The position numbers and the translations under genes were made by a program. Shown in pieces: positions 46,552 through 56,111 of a stretch of 64,000 nucleotides of DNA (position 1 is the stretch's first letter; each line of letters opens with the position of its first letter). The notes beneath the pieces are model-generated. The model worked only from the letters and a program-made list of their open reading frames with translations. It searched no databases and was not told the origin of the DNA. This stretch comes from Chinchilla lanigera (taxonomy: Eukaryota; Chordata; Mammalia; Rodentia; Chinchillidae): assembly GCF_000276665.1 (NCBI RefSeq), contig NW_004955425.1, positions 22,782,119 to 22,846,118 on the forward strand, written 5' to 3'.

Positions 46552-46922
46552 TGTATTAGTTTGCCAAAAATGTCAGAATACAATGCCAGACCTGGATAGC
46601 TTCATGAATAGTTGTTTTCTCCCAGTTCTAGAGGATAGGAGATCGAGGAGTCATCGGTGCAGTGGGTCCCTTCTCAGGCCTCTTTCTGGCTTGTGCTTGG
46701 TCATCTTGCTATGTCCCTGATGGTCGTTCCTTGGCCTGCGTGTCTGTCCCTCCTCTCCTCTCCTCTTAAGGCACCAAGCACAGTGGAGTAAAGCCCACCT
46801 CTGTAGCCTCACTTTAACTCAGTTCCATCTTTGAAGTTTCAAATTTAGTCACATTTGGAGGTACTGGAGATTAAAATTTCTACATACAAATTTGGGTTGG
46901 GGAGACAGTTTAGCCCATAACA
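46552..46922 (-). mobile_element. MLT1-like MaLR solo LTR
   Basis: Antisense MLT1 pattern: TGTATTAGTTTGCC at the left, CTCCCAGTTCTAGAGGATAG, AGGTACTGGAGATTAAAATT and ending AGCCCATAACA. Confidence 0.75.
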
Positions 46923-46961
46923 ATAACCTGATCACAGTCATTTATTTATTTAAAAATTTTA

Positions 46962-47047
46962 TTATTATTGTTTGTGGTGTTGGAGATTGAATCTAGAACC
47001 TTTAACGTGCTAGGCAAATCCTCCACCACTAAGTTTTTATCCCCAGC
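46962..47047 (-). mobile_element. Old ID-type SINE
   Basis: GGTGTTGGAGATTGAATCTA, GTGCTAGGCAAATCCTCC, TTTTTATCCCCAGCC. Confidence 0.65.
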
Positions 47048-47097
47048 CTTGATCATTTATGCTTTGCTACAGTTTAGGCCTAAATTTTTAAAGTGTT

Positions 47098-47797
47098 TTA
47101 AAACTTAAGGAAGAATTCTTGTTCGAGGTACATCTTAAGAGTTATTTCTGCAAATATTTTTGTGTCGTTTGTGTTGCCTCCTGTTGTTTCGTTGACTCCT
47201 GTATCATTTCTCTTTGCTTTGTCTTGCAGCTGTTGAATTGATTTTTTTTCCTGGTTCCTTGTTGATTTTAAGAGATCCTTTCTTTCACAATCACTAGCTG
47301 CCGTGCTGTCTTCAAAATCTGAGATTATATTTGGCTTCATTCAAGCGATTTTGTCAGGTTTCAATGGAAGTTTTGATTTCCTGGATATCTCTTGGAATCT
47401 GTTTCATGTGTTCCAGTTCATTCCTATATTGTTCACTTAATGTTTCCATCAGTTTCCTGTGCTCATCTTTTTTTTTATATGTTTCTTCTTTAGTTATGCT
47501 GAGCAATCCTTTCATTATTATTGTCATTTCAGTTTTTGTCTGAGAAATTATTTCTGATCTGATCTCTTCTGTGGCATGATGGAGTTGTTTGTTTACTTCC
47601 ATTGCAATCATTTCAGCAATTTCAGATGTGTGTTTACCAAGTTCTCCTATGTCCATGTCTCCTGAACTTGTTCTGAGTGGGGTGGAGTTCTGAGATTTCA
47701 TTTGTTTTATTTTATTTATTGTTTTATTCCTTTGTCTTGTCATGTTTGATGCTGGAGGCAGAACACTCAGTCTCACTCTTCCCTGGCAGCTCAGCAT
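47098..47797 (-). pseudogene. Partial L1 ORF1
   Basis: Minus-strand frame 47,354-47,797 (147 codons) gives SSGDMDIGELGKHTSEIAEM and a Lys/Glu coiled coil. It continues out of frame at 47,098-47,340 (CERKDLLKSTRNQEKKS). Parallel to 2,553-3,064. The RNA-binding C-terminus is missing. Confidence 0.8.
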
Positions 47798-47865
47798 AGG
47801 CTACTAGTGTCCCTAGTTTTCCTGGTGGTCAGACTTGCCCGTCAGTGTCTGCTGAAGTGCGCTGC

Positions 47866-48372
47866 TTATTCTGGGGTCTTTTGGCAGATGGTGAAGTGTA
47901 CCTAATTGTCCCAGGTCTGAGACGCGAACCATGATGTTGGCTGATGGCAGACCATCTGATCCGGTGTCCCCTTGAAGCTCAGGGCACGCTATGACCCAGA
48001 AGCAGGCTGCACTGGTGGCGCGATCATGGACCCCTTGGTCCCAGGTCCCCAGGCAGTTCATGGTGCAGGCAGAGCCCAGACAGGGATCGCCAGGGTCAGC
48101 AGTTCAAGGACCACCTGATTCCGTATCTCCAGGCAGCTCAGGGCACTCACAGGAGTCAGACACCAGTGGCACTGGCGATGCTCATGGACTGCCTGTGTCT
48201 GTGACCTCCAGGAGATCAGGGCACAAGTAAAGCCCAGACGCGAACCGTGGTGCCAGCAGTTTGTGGACTGCCTGCTCTAGTACCTCAGGTGGTGCAGGGC
48301 ATGCGCAGGGAGGGCCCAAACACAAACCTCCAGTGTTTGCAGTTCGTGGGCCTTCTAAGTCACGATCTCCTC
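47866..48372 (-). repeat. L1 5' UTR tandem monomers (second copy)
   Basis: GGACCACCTGAT-type anchors at about 47,949, 48,026, 48,108, 48,184, 48,264 and 48,346 give a 76-82-bp period. Units carry CpG-containing words such as GACGCGAACCGTGG and GGGAGGGCCCAAACAC. Homologous to 3,280-3,955. Confidence 0.8.
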
Positions 48373-48654
48373 TACCTAAATTTCCTTACATCCAGGTGTG
48401 ACTGGTTTTGTTAAGTTCTATCTTGTGTAGTTCTTGTAGCCACCGTGACAGTTAAGAGCAAGAATAATTCCTTCTGTACAAAGGTCCCTTTCCCCCCATG
48501 CTCCTCCTTCCTTCTCCTTCACCCCTGCAAGCACTTGTCATTTCTTCATTCTGTAGTCGTATTACTTCAAGCATGTTATGTAAATGAATCACACAAAAAC
48601 ATTTTAGGATTAATGTTTCTTAGTGTACTTTTTGGAAATCAATAAGCATTGTGT

Positions 48655-49122
48655 TTCAATAATGTTTCTTTTTATTGCTCAGTCATCCATTTTTTTATCC
48701 ATTGATGGGCAGCTGGGTTGTTTCTGCTTTTGCTAATCATAATGAAGCTTCTTTGAATTCTTGTGTACAGTTTTTTTTTTTTTTTGTGTGTGTGAGTATA
48801 AAAATTGATTTCCAAGAGAGAGATGCCTACAAATCAATAGTAATTAGCTGAATAGTAGTCGTGGGTTTAGTTCTAAAGGAAACTTTCAGAGTGAATGTAA
48901 CTGTTTATAATAGTACCAGCATCACACAAGTAATACAGTTTGTGTCTTCACCATCACTTGTGCTGTTTTCATTTATTAATTTTAGCCATACTGATGTGTG
49001 TGTAATGAAAGCTTGGTATGATTTTTAACTCATATATCTCTAATAGATAATGAGATCGAATATATTTTCATGTACTTTTTTGCCACTTACAAGTTTTTTT
49101 GGTTGAAATGTTTGTTAAAGTC
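48655..49122 (-). mobile_element. Ancient L1M fragment (left part)
   Basis: Antisense: TTATCCATTGATGGGCAGCT, then L1 ORF2 C-terminal sequence up to GTTGAAATGTTTGTTAAAGTC. Continues at 50,332 after an MaLR insertion. Confidence 0.65.
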
Positions 49123-50331
49123 TGTATTAATTTGCTGAAGCTGCCATAGCAAAATAATACAGACTGGAAGTTTTAAACAAGTTATTTGTGATGTACAGTT
49201 TTGGCAGATATAGTTTTTTCTGAGGCCTCTTTTCTTGGCTGACAGATGGGACCTTTTCACTGTGTTCTCAGTGTCTCATCCTGTGCAATTCCAGAATGGG
49301 AATTGACAGCCTTTCTTCATTTTGTCTCATCTCTGTCCCCGTAGGTCCAAGCTGGCTGTGTCTCTGCTGGCATAATCCCCCTTTTTTCCTAGTTCTGCTG
49401 ACATGGCTGATTAAGTCTATGAGCTGTACTTATGATCTCTTTTCACATGACTTTCTAGCCACACTGTTGGTGTTCTGTCCAGAACATTTTCTAACTTTTT
49501 GCAGATACATAGGCTGAGAAATTTCCAGATCTTCCCAAGTCCTGACTTCTTTATCTTACCAATTCCTTTGTCTCATGCCTCTCACATTTTACTATTAACA
49601 GCAGAGGAAAAACCAGGTTGTTCCTTCAATGTGTTGCTTAGAAATCTTCTTAGCTAAATATCTCACCAGTTCATAATTTTTAATTTCTCCTTTCCGTAGG
49701 ATGTTAGAACATAGTTTAGCCAAGATCTGTGCTACTTTTTATAACAGGGATCACTTTTTCTCTGTTTCCAATAATATCCACCTTATTTCTGAGAATCATC
49801 TTTACTAAACATATTTCTACAGGTGGTCTCTTTGTTGTACTATACTCTTTTCCAATGTGTACCTCAAAACTTTTCTAGCCTCTACTTATTATCCAGTTTT
49901 ATGTTTTAAAGTATTTATTTCAGTGACACTCTGCTCCTGAATGAAATTTGTATTAGTTAACTGGGACTGCTGTAACAAACAGCACACACTAGATGGCTTG
50001 AACAACAGAAACTTCTCACAGTCTGGAGGCTTAAGGTCCAAAGTTAAGGTGTCAGCAGATTTAGTTTTTCCTGGGATCTCTTTTGCTTGGCTTGCAGATC
50101 GCCACCCTCTTTCCCTGTCCTCCTGGCCTTTCTTCTGGCTGTGTGCATCCTTTTTGTCTCTTTTCTTGTAAGGATACCATCATTCATGTTGGATCAGGGC
50201 CTAACACTCTTGACCTCATTTATCCATAATGATCCCTTCAAAGGCTCTTTTTCCAAATACAGTAACTTCTGGTTTTATGGTATCAACAAAATAGTTTTGG
50301 GGAGAAAAGGAGATTTAGTTCAGGCCATACC
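49123..50331 (-). mobile_element. MaLR (MLT1/MST-like) remnant with two LTRs
   Basis: On the minus strand: 5' LTR 50,331-49,949 (TGTATTAGTTAACTGGGACT at the + strand left end), then about 0.67 kb of internal sequence starting with a CACTCTGCTCCTGA primer-binding region, then a partial 3' LTR 49,275-49,123. MaLRs are non-autonomous; no coding frame remains. It interrupts an L1M. Confidence 0.7.
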
Positions 50332-50620
50332 GATGTCTTTTGTTCCATTTTTAATTAATTGTTTGGTTTATTAGTGTTCAGTTTGGGGACTTCTGTTATA
50401 TTCCAGATACCTGTCCTTTGTCAGATTTGTGGTTGGTATTATTTTCTGCCAGTATTTTATTTTTAAAAATCCTCCTAATAGGGTCTTTCACCCAGCAAAA
50501 TTTTTAATTTGGTAAAATTCAATTTGTGAGTATTTTTTATGGACTGTGCCTTTCATGTCCATTCTTAAGAAGTCTTTGCCTTGGTATGTAGCTGCTTTTA
50601 AAACTGTTCTGCCATGTTTA
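50332..50620 (-). mobile_element. Ancient L1M fragment (right part)
   Basis: TTTTGTTCCATTTTTAATTA continues the L1 frame broken at 49,122, then TCCAGATACCTGTCCTTTGT and CTTAAGAAGTCTTTGCC. Confidence 0.65.
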
Positions 50621-51573
50621 AGGAATAGTTATTAATGATTACAAATTACCAGTTTTCTTTAGTGAGGAGAGTGTGGATTTGTGAATTTACAGAGAGAGAA
50701 GGTTCACCTAAAAGAATTTAGTCACAACAAAAAAAAGAAATAACTATTGATAGTTCTTCATTTTTCTTACTTTTGCAGCTCTTCTGAGTAAAAGAGTTGC
50801 TAGCTTTTGTTCTGGACTACCTTTTAAGGATATTTTATGTAACTTGGAAAAAAGAGTTACTGTTTCTTTTTGGTAAGGTTGGCCTGCCTGGTAGCAACAT
50901 CTTCTACTTGGGTCTTTCTAGCCGGGAATAATAGAAACCTGTCTTACCCTTAATACATCACAGCATCCCACTGATGCCAGCCTCTCTCTTACATTGAATC
51001 TCTCCTGTGTCTTCATGCCTTATTACTGACTGCCCTGCTTCATTATCTCATGCTCTTGTTTAGATGTTGAAATTGCTTCTATTCTCAGAGTTAAGGGAGT
51101 CTCAGTGGGAGTTTTCCTTTATATTTATGTTCTCCTCTCATTAGGAAGCTGGGAGAAAAGTGGGATGATGTGAATGAACTTTAATTGGGGCATTTTTTGA
51201 CAAAAATTCTTAAGGCTTTGGGCAGATGAAAATATATTAGTGCTGATTCAGAGATTTTTATTCTTTTGTCTCTGGTGATTATATCAAAGAAATTTTGATA
51301 TGCAGAATCTGTATGCCTGTGCTCCTATTGTCTAAATATTAAATGTACAGCTGAGGAAAGTTTTATGTTTTTATTTCACTGGTGAGCTTCATGATAGCAT
51401 AGCACACAGATTTTGTAGGTTAAAATGAGAAATACATAATTATAAATAAGAATGTAGTTACTTAACATTGCCCATCATATTATTTGTAATTCTTAAGAAA
51501 ATGATATATTTTTAGTAGCTGTTTTATATAAAACTCCCAAGTACAGATTTTTTCCCCTTCTCTTTTGTAATAG
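50621..51573 (+). other. End of intron 1, no repeat recognised
   Basis: Unique-looking AT-rich sequence up to the exon 2 acceptor. Confidence 0.5.
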
Positions 51574-51649
51574 GAATGAAGATCTAAAACAAATGCTGGA
51601 GAGCAACAAAGATTCTGCTAAATTGGATGCTATGAAACGGATTGTTGGG
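51574..51649 (+). CDS. AP3B1: AP3B1 coding exon 2
   Basis: This 76-base exon completes Arg43 and encodes residues 44-68 (NEDLKQMLESNKDSAKLDAM, then KRIVG), the first helices of the adaptin trunk, essentially as in other mammals. The acceptor is a pyrimidine-rich run ending TAATAG at 51,573. The donor is GTCAGT at 51,650, a GT but with C at +3 instead of the usual purine. The length is not a multiple of three, so skipping it would shift the frame. Flanking intron 1 is 40.8 kb and intron 2 is 12.2 kb. An ID element lies only about 110 bp downstream of the donor. Confidence 0.96.
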
Positions 51650-51760
51650 GTCAGTGAAATACTTGGTTATTTTGATTTTTGTTTTTGTAAAATGGAAACG
51701 TTGTGGTTGTATTAACTGAATTAAATAATGTGTAAATATCATAACATCACATTTATTCTT

Positions 51761-51864
51761 TCTGTTTTTTTTTTTTTTTTTTTCCTTCTGGTACCGGGAA
51801 TCAAACTCACGACCTTGTGCTTGCCAGGCAGGCGCTGTGCCGCTGAGCTAAATCCCCAGCCTGT
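51761..51864 (-). mobile_element. ID SINE just after exon 2
   Basis: CTGGTACCGGGAATCAAACTC, CCAGGCAGGCGCTGTGCCGC, AAATCCCCAGCC. Flanked by CATTTATTCTT at 51,750-51,760 and 51,865-51,875. Confidence 0.94.
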
Positions 51865-51875
51865 CATTTATTCTT

Positions 51876-52334
51876 TAATATTAACTTAGAATATTCCTAT
51901 CTAAAAATGTGAAGAGATATTGAAGTATCAAAATTTAAGAAACTTGGGTTCTAATTTCATCTGTTGTCTGCTTTGACTTTTCTATCTCTAATATCAAGGT
52001 ATTTACCCTTTGAGATAGAGGGAATTAATCATTTTTGAAGACAAAATAATATACAACTATATTTTGACTTTGTCAGGAGAGACATTTCAGGATTTTTTTG
52101 TCATTTCATGACCTAAAAGTTGTAAGTACACTTCCTTCTGTTTTTCAAATACTGTTGGTATTAAAAACTTTTTTTATTCAGTTTAAGAGCCTAAAACTTT
52201 TAATAAGTATTATTAAATGTAGGTGCATTTACCATATTTTGTTGTAGTGCAAGAATTAAATGGAGAAATACTATATGTCTATAGATTGAAAGACTAATAT
52301 TAAAACACCAAAGTGGTCTATACAGACTATTAAA
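51876..52334 (+). other. Intron 2 segment, nothing recognised
   Basis: AT-rich, no element recognised. Confidence 0.45.
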
Positions 52335-52952
52335 ATCCCAGTGATGCTTTTTGCCAAAAAAAAAAAAAATCCATTCTAAAATTTATGTGCTATCTCATAG
52401 GTTCTTAAACAGCCAAAATAGTCTTGAAAAAAAATACTTCCTGATTTCAAAATTTACTGCAAAACTACAGTAATCAAAACAGTGGGGTACTGAGATAAAG
52501 CTAGGCAGGTAGACCAGTAGAACCCTATTGAGTACCCAGAAATAAACTCTTAGTTTATGGCCAAATGTTTGCAGTTCCAAAAATATAAAATAAAAATAGG
52601 ACTACTATATGACCTGGCAAGTTTGTTACTAGTATATACATAGAAGAGTTGAAAGGGAGTCCTTGGACATATGTTTATACAGTAGTATTCTTAGCAGTGT
52701 TATTCACAATAGCACAACCCCATGTTCACTACTGAATAAATGGATAAAAAGTGATATAGACACATAATGGCTATTATTCGGCCCTATGAAGAAATGAAAT
52801 TCTGATATGCTGCAACATGAATGAACCTTCAAACATTATGCTAAATGAAGTTGTGAGACACACAGGACAAATGTGTGGTTCTGCTTATATCAGACACACT
52901 CATAGGGGAAAAGTGGGGAAGGTGGGGAAGGAAATGGAGTATTGGTCTTTTA
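52335..52952 (+). mobile_element. Ancient L1M 3' part
   Basis: Sense L1: ACTACAGTAATCAAAACAGT, CAGTGTTATTCACAATAGCA, ATGAATGAACCTTCAAACAT, GAAGTTGTGAGACACACAGG. Confidence 0.75.
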
Positions 52953-53072
52953 TTTTTGCTTCTTTGTTTTGTTTTCATGGTACTGGAAATTTTTTTTTTT
53001 TGTACCGGGTGTTGAACTCAGGATCTTGCGCTTGCCATGCAGGAGCTTGTGCCACTGAGCTATATCCCTGGC
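52953..53072 (-). mobile_element. ID SINE
   Basis: GTACCGGGTGTTGAACTCAG, GCGCTTGCCATGCAGGAG, GAGCTATATCCCTGGC. A perfect 16-bp duplication GAGTATTGGTCTTTTA lies at 52,937-52,952 and 53,073-53,088. Confidence 0.95.
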
Positions 53073-53189
53073 GAGTATTGGTCTTTTAAAAATCACTTTA
53101 GGTGTATATTTTAAATGTTATAACCCTATTAATATAGTTCTTTTGGTATGATCTCTGTTTTGCTCATTTATGTTTGCCCATAACTTTTA

Positions 53190-53385
53190 AAATTTTTGGC
53201 AGTATTGGAGACTTCGCCCAGGGCCTCACATATGCTAAGCAAGTACTTTTGCACTGAACTGCATCCCAGCCCTTTCTGTTTTATTTTGCCAGTTTGCCTG
53301 ACTGGCCTGGAACTTGCAGTCATCCCGCTGCAGGTTCTCAGGTAGGTGGGCTTTCAGACAAGGACCACCACACTTCACAGCTTTT
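53190..53385 (-). mobile_element. B1-dID dimeric SINE
   Basis: Antisense ID half (CAGTATTGGAGACTTCGCCC, AGCAAGTACTTTTGCAC, TGCATCCCAGCCC), then antisense B1 half (TGACTGGCCTGGAACTTGCA to GGACCACCACACTT). Confidence 0.65.
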
Positions 53386-53800
53386 ACTGTCTTTGTCATG
53401 TTCTCATTCTTTAGTTTTTTGGTTTGTTTCCAGGTATCAGCATTTCTCTTGGGAAGAGAATGTGTATCACATTATCTCTGAGTCCTCGCCTGTCTGAACA
53501 GGTTTCTCTTCTTTTTCCATGTGGCAATAGATTACTTAATAGAATTTTTGGGTTGGAGTATTTTCTTACTCTTAAATTTGTGTAGGTTTTATTTTTCTTT
53601 TCTCTGTCTTTAGGGTTCAGAAACATAATTCCAACCAGATTTGGTTTCCTTTTTTCATGAATTTGTTTTATACTTTCAGTGTTTTGAGGAAAAGGTAAAT
53701 TTAATCAAGATGTAGTGTTTTGATTTCTCTTCGCTAATTCTCTCCAATTTCTTATACTGATAAACCCTGCTATTTTAAGTGTTTATCTATTTATTTGCTT
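53386..53800 (+). other. Intron 2 segment, nothing recognised
   Basis: No repeat or gene recognised. Confidence 0.45.
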
Positions 53801-53805
53801 ACTTA

Positions 53806-53985
53806 TTTAATGGTACTGAGAACTGAACCCAGGGGCACTCTACCACTGAACTATATTCTTAGCCCTTTTTCTTTTTTTGAGACAGGATATTCCTTAGTTA
53901 CCCAGAGGGCCTCAAACCTGGGTTCCTCTTGCCTCAGCCACCCAGGTAGCTGGGAGTATCACCATATACCTGTCTTATGCTAAAA
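53806..53985 (-). mobile_element. B1-dID dimeric SINE fused to U2 fragment
   Basis: Antisense ID half (TGGTACTGAGAACTGAACCC, GAACTATATTCTTAGCCC) followed by antisense B1 half (GAGACAGGATATTCCTTAGT, CAGCCACCCAGGTAGCTGGG). On the minus strand B1 follows directly after a U2 5' end. Confidence 0.65.
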
Positions 53986-53989
53986 TCTT

Positions 53990-54022
53990 CACTTAATCTA
54001 AGCCAAAAGGCCGAGAAGTGAT
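53990..54022 (-). pseudogene. U2 snRNA 5'-end pseudogene
   Basis: The reverse complement reads ATCACTTCTCGGCCTTTTGG, then CTTAGATTAAGTG. This matches the first ~33 nt of U2 snRNA with three or so changes and starts exactly at U2 nucleotide 1. The rest of U2 (branch-point recognition region onward) is missing, so it is not functional. Confidence 0.8.
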
Positions 54023-55044
54023 TTGTGTTAAATTCTTAAATCTCTCCTTTACGTAGAAAATTTTTTTCTATTATTTATTGTCTCTCCCCCATGCCCAGCA
54101 GTTTGCCTGCTTTTTCTTGGCCTTCCTGTTTTGGATTTTTTACATTTCTTTGAATGTTTTACATTTCTTTGAACCATCTTTCACATTTCTGTCTTCTCAT
54201 CTGTTCAGATTGATAATGTATCTCTGTCCTTTCCAGATTTTTGGGTGGTTTTTGTTTGTTTGTTTGAGCTGGCATTGAAATTTAATTTAGATTTTGGCAT
54301 CCTTTTCTCTCCTATTAAATGCCATGTTCCCTCAAATATCATGAAGAATATGAATTAGACTTATTTGCCATTTTTTTCTTTTGTAGCCAGTCATTGTCAA
54401 AGAATGTGCTTTTCCTTCCCCAGTTTCCTTCCTCCTCTTTGGAGCTGTGGAATGCTCTGTACACCCAGGTTTCCCCCCTATTAAGGTCATGCTTAGAGAG
54501 ATTTAGAGGCATCTGGAGTAGTTGAGAATTTCTGTTGAGATTGGTTCTGTAGTAGAGTCTCTAAAGTCATTGTATCAGTACTTTCAGGCTCAGGTTAGGA
54601 AGGAAGAGATTGGTAGCCATATTAATAGTTAATTGGTACTAGGCCAAGTGTCTGTAGAGTAGGAGGGACATGTAGCTCCAAGATAGGAGCCTGAGAGCGC
54701 TATTTTCTTTGTTATGGGTTTTGGTTTTTTTGGTTTGTTTTGCTTGATTTAGTGTTCCTTTGAGGTCAGTACTACAGACTGCTATCTGGTATCAAGGTCT
54801 TCTGAAAATGTTAGAAGGAGCAGTGTATAGGAGTCAAGAGCTTGTCTTATTTTTAAGTAGTAGGCAATATTAGTCCTTGCTACTTATGATGAAGTTTGCT
54901 AGGGGGAGGTGGTATCTTATATCTATTTATTTTCTAGGTTGTAACTAATGGGTAGATGATTGTTTTCTTAAATATTATTTCAGCTACATCACACTGCAGA
55001 AATTTCTATCATTTGAGGAGTAGATTATCTGTAATTAAAAATAT
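54023..55044 (+). other. Intron 2 segment, nothing recognised
   Basis: AT-rich sequence with no confident repeat or gene. Confidence 0.4.
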
Positions 55045-55252
55045 CTTCAATTAGCTGAGTCTGGTGGTGCCTGCCTGCAATTTCAGCACTTTGAGAGACT
55101 GAGGCAGAAGATTGCAATTTGGAGTCCAGTCTAGGCAACTTTGTGAGACCTTGTCTCAAAAGAAAAAATTTTAAAAGGAAGGGGCTGAGGATGTAGCTCA
55201 GTGCAAAGGTCCTGGGTTCAAGCATCAGTCACACATAAACAAAACAAAAAAA
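55045..55252 (+). mobile_element. B1-dID dimeric SINE
   Basis: B1 half GCTGAGTCTGGTGGTGCCTG to GAGACCTTGTCTCAAAAG, an A-rich linker, then ID half GGGGCTGAGGATGTAGCTCA to GGGTTCAAGCATCAG and an A-rich tail. This plus-strand copy shows the B1-then-ID order plainly. Confidence 0.8.
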
Positions 55253-55500
55253 AGGATTGACTCAGTAGCAGAATGAAAACGACAGAGGAAAGAGTCAGAA
55301 GTTGAAGACCAACAGATTATTAAACAAAATTACTTTTGGAGTATTTCACTTTCGAAGGCACCCTACTCATTGTGTAGCTATCTACCATCTCTCCTCCCTT
55401 TTCTCCACCTTCAAATAAACTGACTTCTCTTAGTTTAGACTTGGCTTCTTTAATTCTTTACTGACACAGTTTATGATCCCTGTGAGGTATGTTTTCCAGC
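55253..55500 (+). other. Intron 2 segment, nothing recognised
   Basis: No element recognised before the LTR. Confidence 0.4.
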
Positions 55501-55895
55501 TGTCTTAGTTACTTAAGTCTCATTGTTGAGACAAAATACCTGGTACCCAAAGTCAGAGGAGGAAAGGTTTATTTGTCTCACAGTTTGTAGAGGTTTCAGT
55601 CCATAATCAGTCGGCTCCAAGGTAGGGTGGCACATGACAGAGGGGCAACAACAGTTCCTTGTGGCCATCTTTTGGAAGATACCAAAAGTACCAAGCAAAG
55701 GGAGAGGAGCAAGCCTCTTTTCCTCCTTTACATTGTATGGAGGCTACCTGCCTTAGGGCGGGTGTAGTACTCACACTCCCAGTCCCAGCATTAGACAACG
55801 AACCAGTCACAAACTCTAGATTCAGATACCTTGAAAAGCCGGCCCTTCTTGACTGCATGAGGCTTTGAGGGGACATCTGCACACAAACCATGATG
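55501..55895 (-). mobile_element. MaLR-like LTR (copy 2)
   Basis: TGTCTTAGTTACTTAAGTCT at the left; shares GGAGCAAGCCTCTTTTCCTC, CAAACTCTAGATTCAG and ATGAGGCTTTG with 14,785-15,146. CCAGC occurs at both edges but the right terminus is not a clean CA. Confidence 0.65.
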
Positions 55896-56111
55896 CCAGC
55901 AGAACACTGGCTTATAGTACATGGATAAAGATGGGAATCAGAGAAGAGCAGGTCTGGTTAAGTAGGGTGAATATGAGGAAAACTGAGGTTGGAAGGAAAT
56001 AAGCCAACAGCAAAAAACAGCCACATTAGAGGTATCAAGACTGTACCTCCTCAGGGGAGGTCAGAGTAGATTTCCAGAGGCTGATGATGGACTCTTAGGA
56101 GAGAGGAAAGA

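Larger units (their letters stand above)
47095..48372 (-). mobile_element. LINE-1 5' fragment with monomeric 5' UTR
   Basis: Holds only monomers (48,372 to about 47,866), the promoter-ORF1 linker and the N-terminal part of ORF1 (47,797 to 47,098). ORF1 C-terminus, all of ORF2 and the 3' UTR are missing, the reverse of ordinary 5' truncation. Very similar in layout to 2,553-3,955. Confidence 0.85.
10733..51573 (+). other. AP3B1: AP3B1 intron 1
   Basis: A 40.8-kb phase-2 intron bounded by GTGAGG and TAATAG. It is filled mainly with LINE-1, L2, LTR and ID/B1 elements, listed separately. Most L1 sequence lies on the minus strand, antisense to the gene, as expected if sense L1s are selected against in introns. 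No other coding exon was recognised inside it. Confidence 0.93.
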
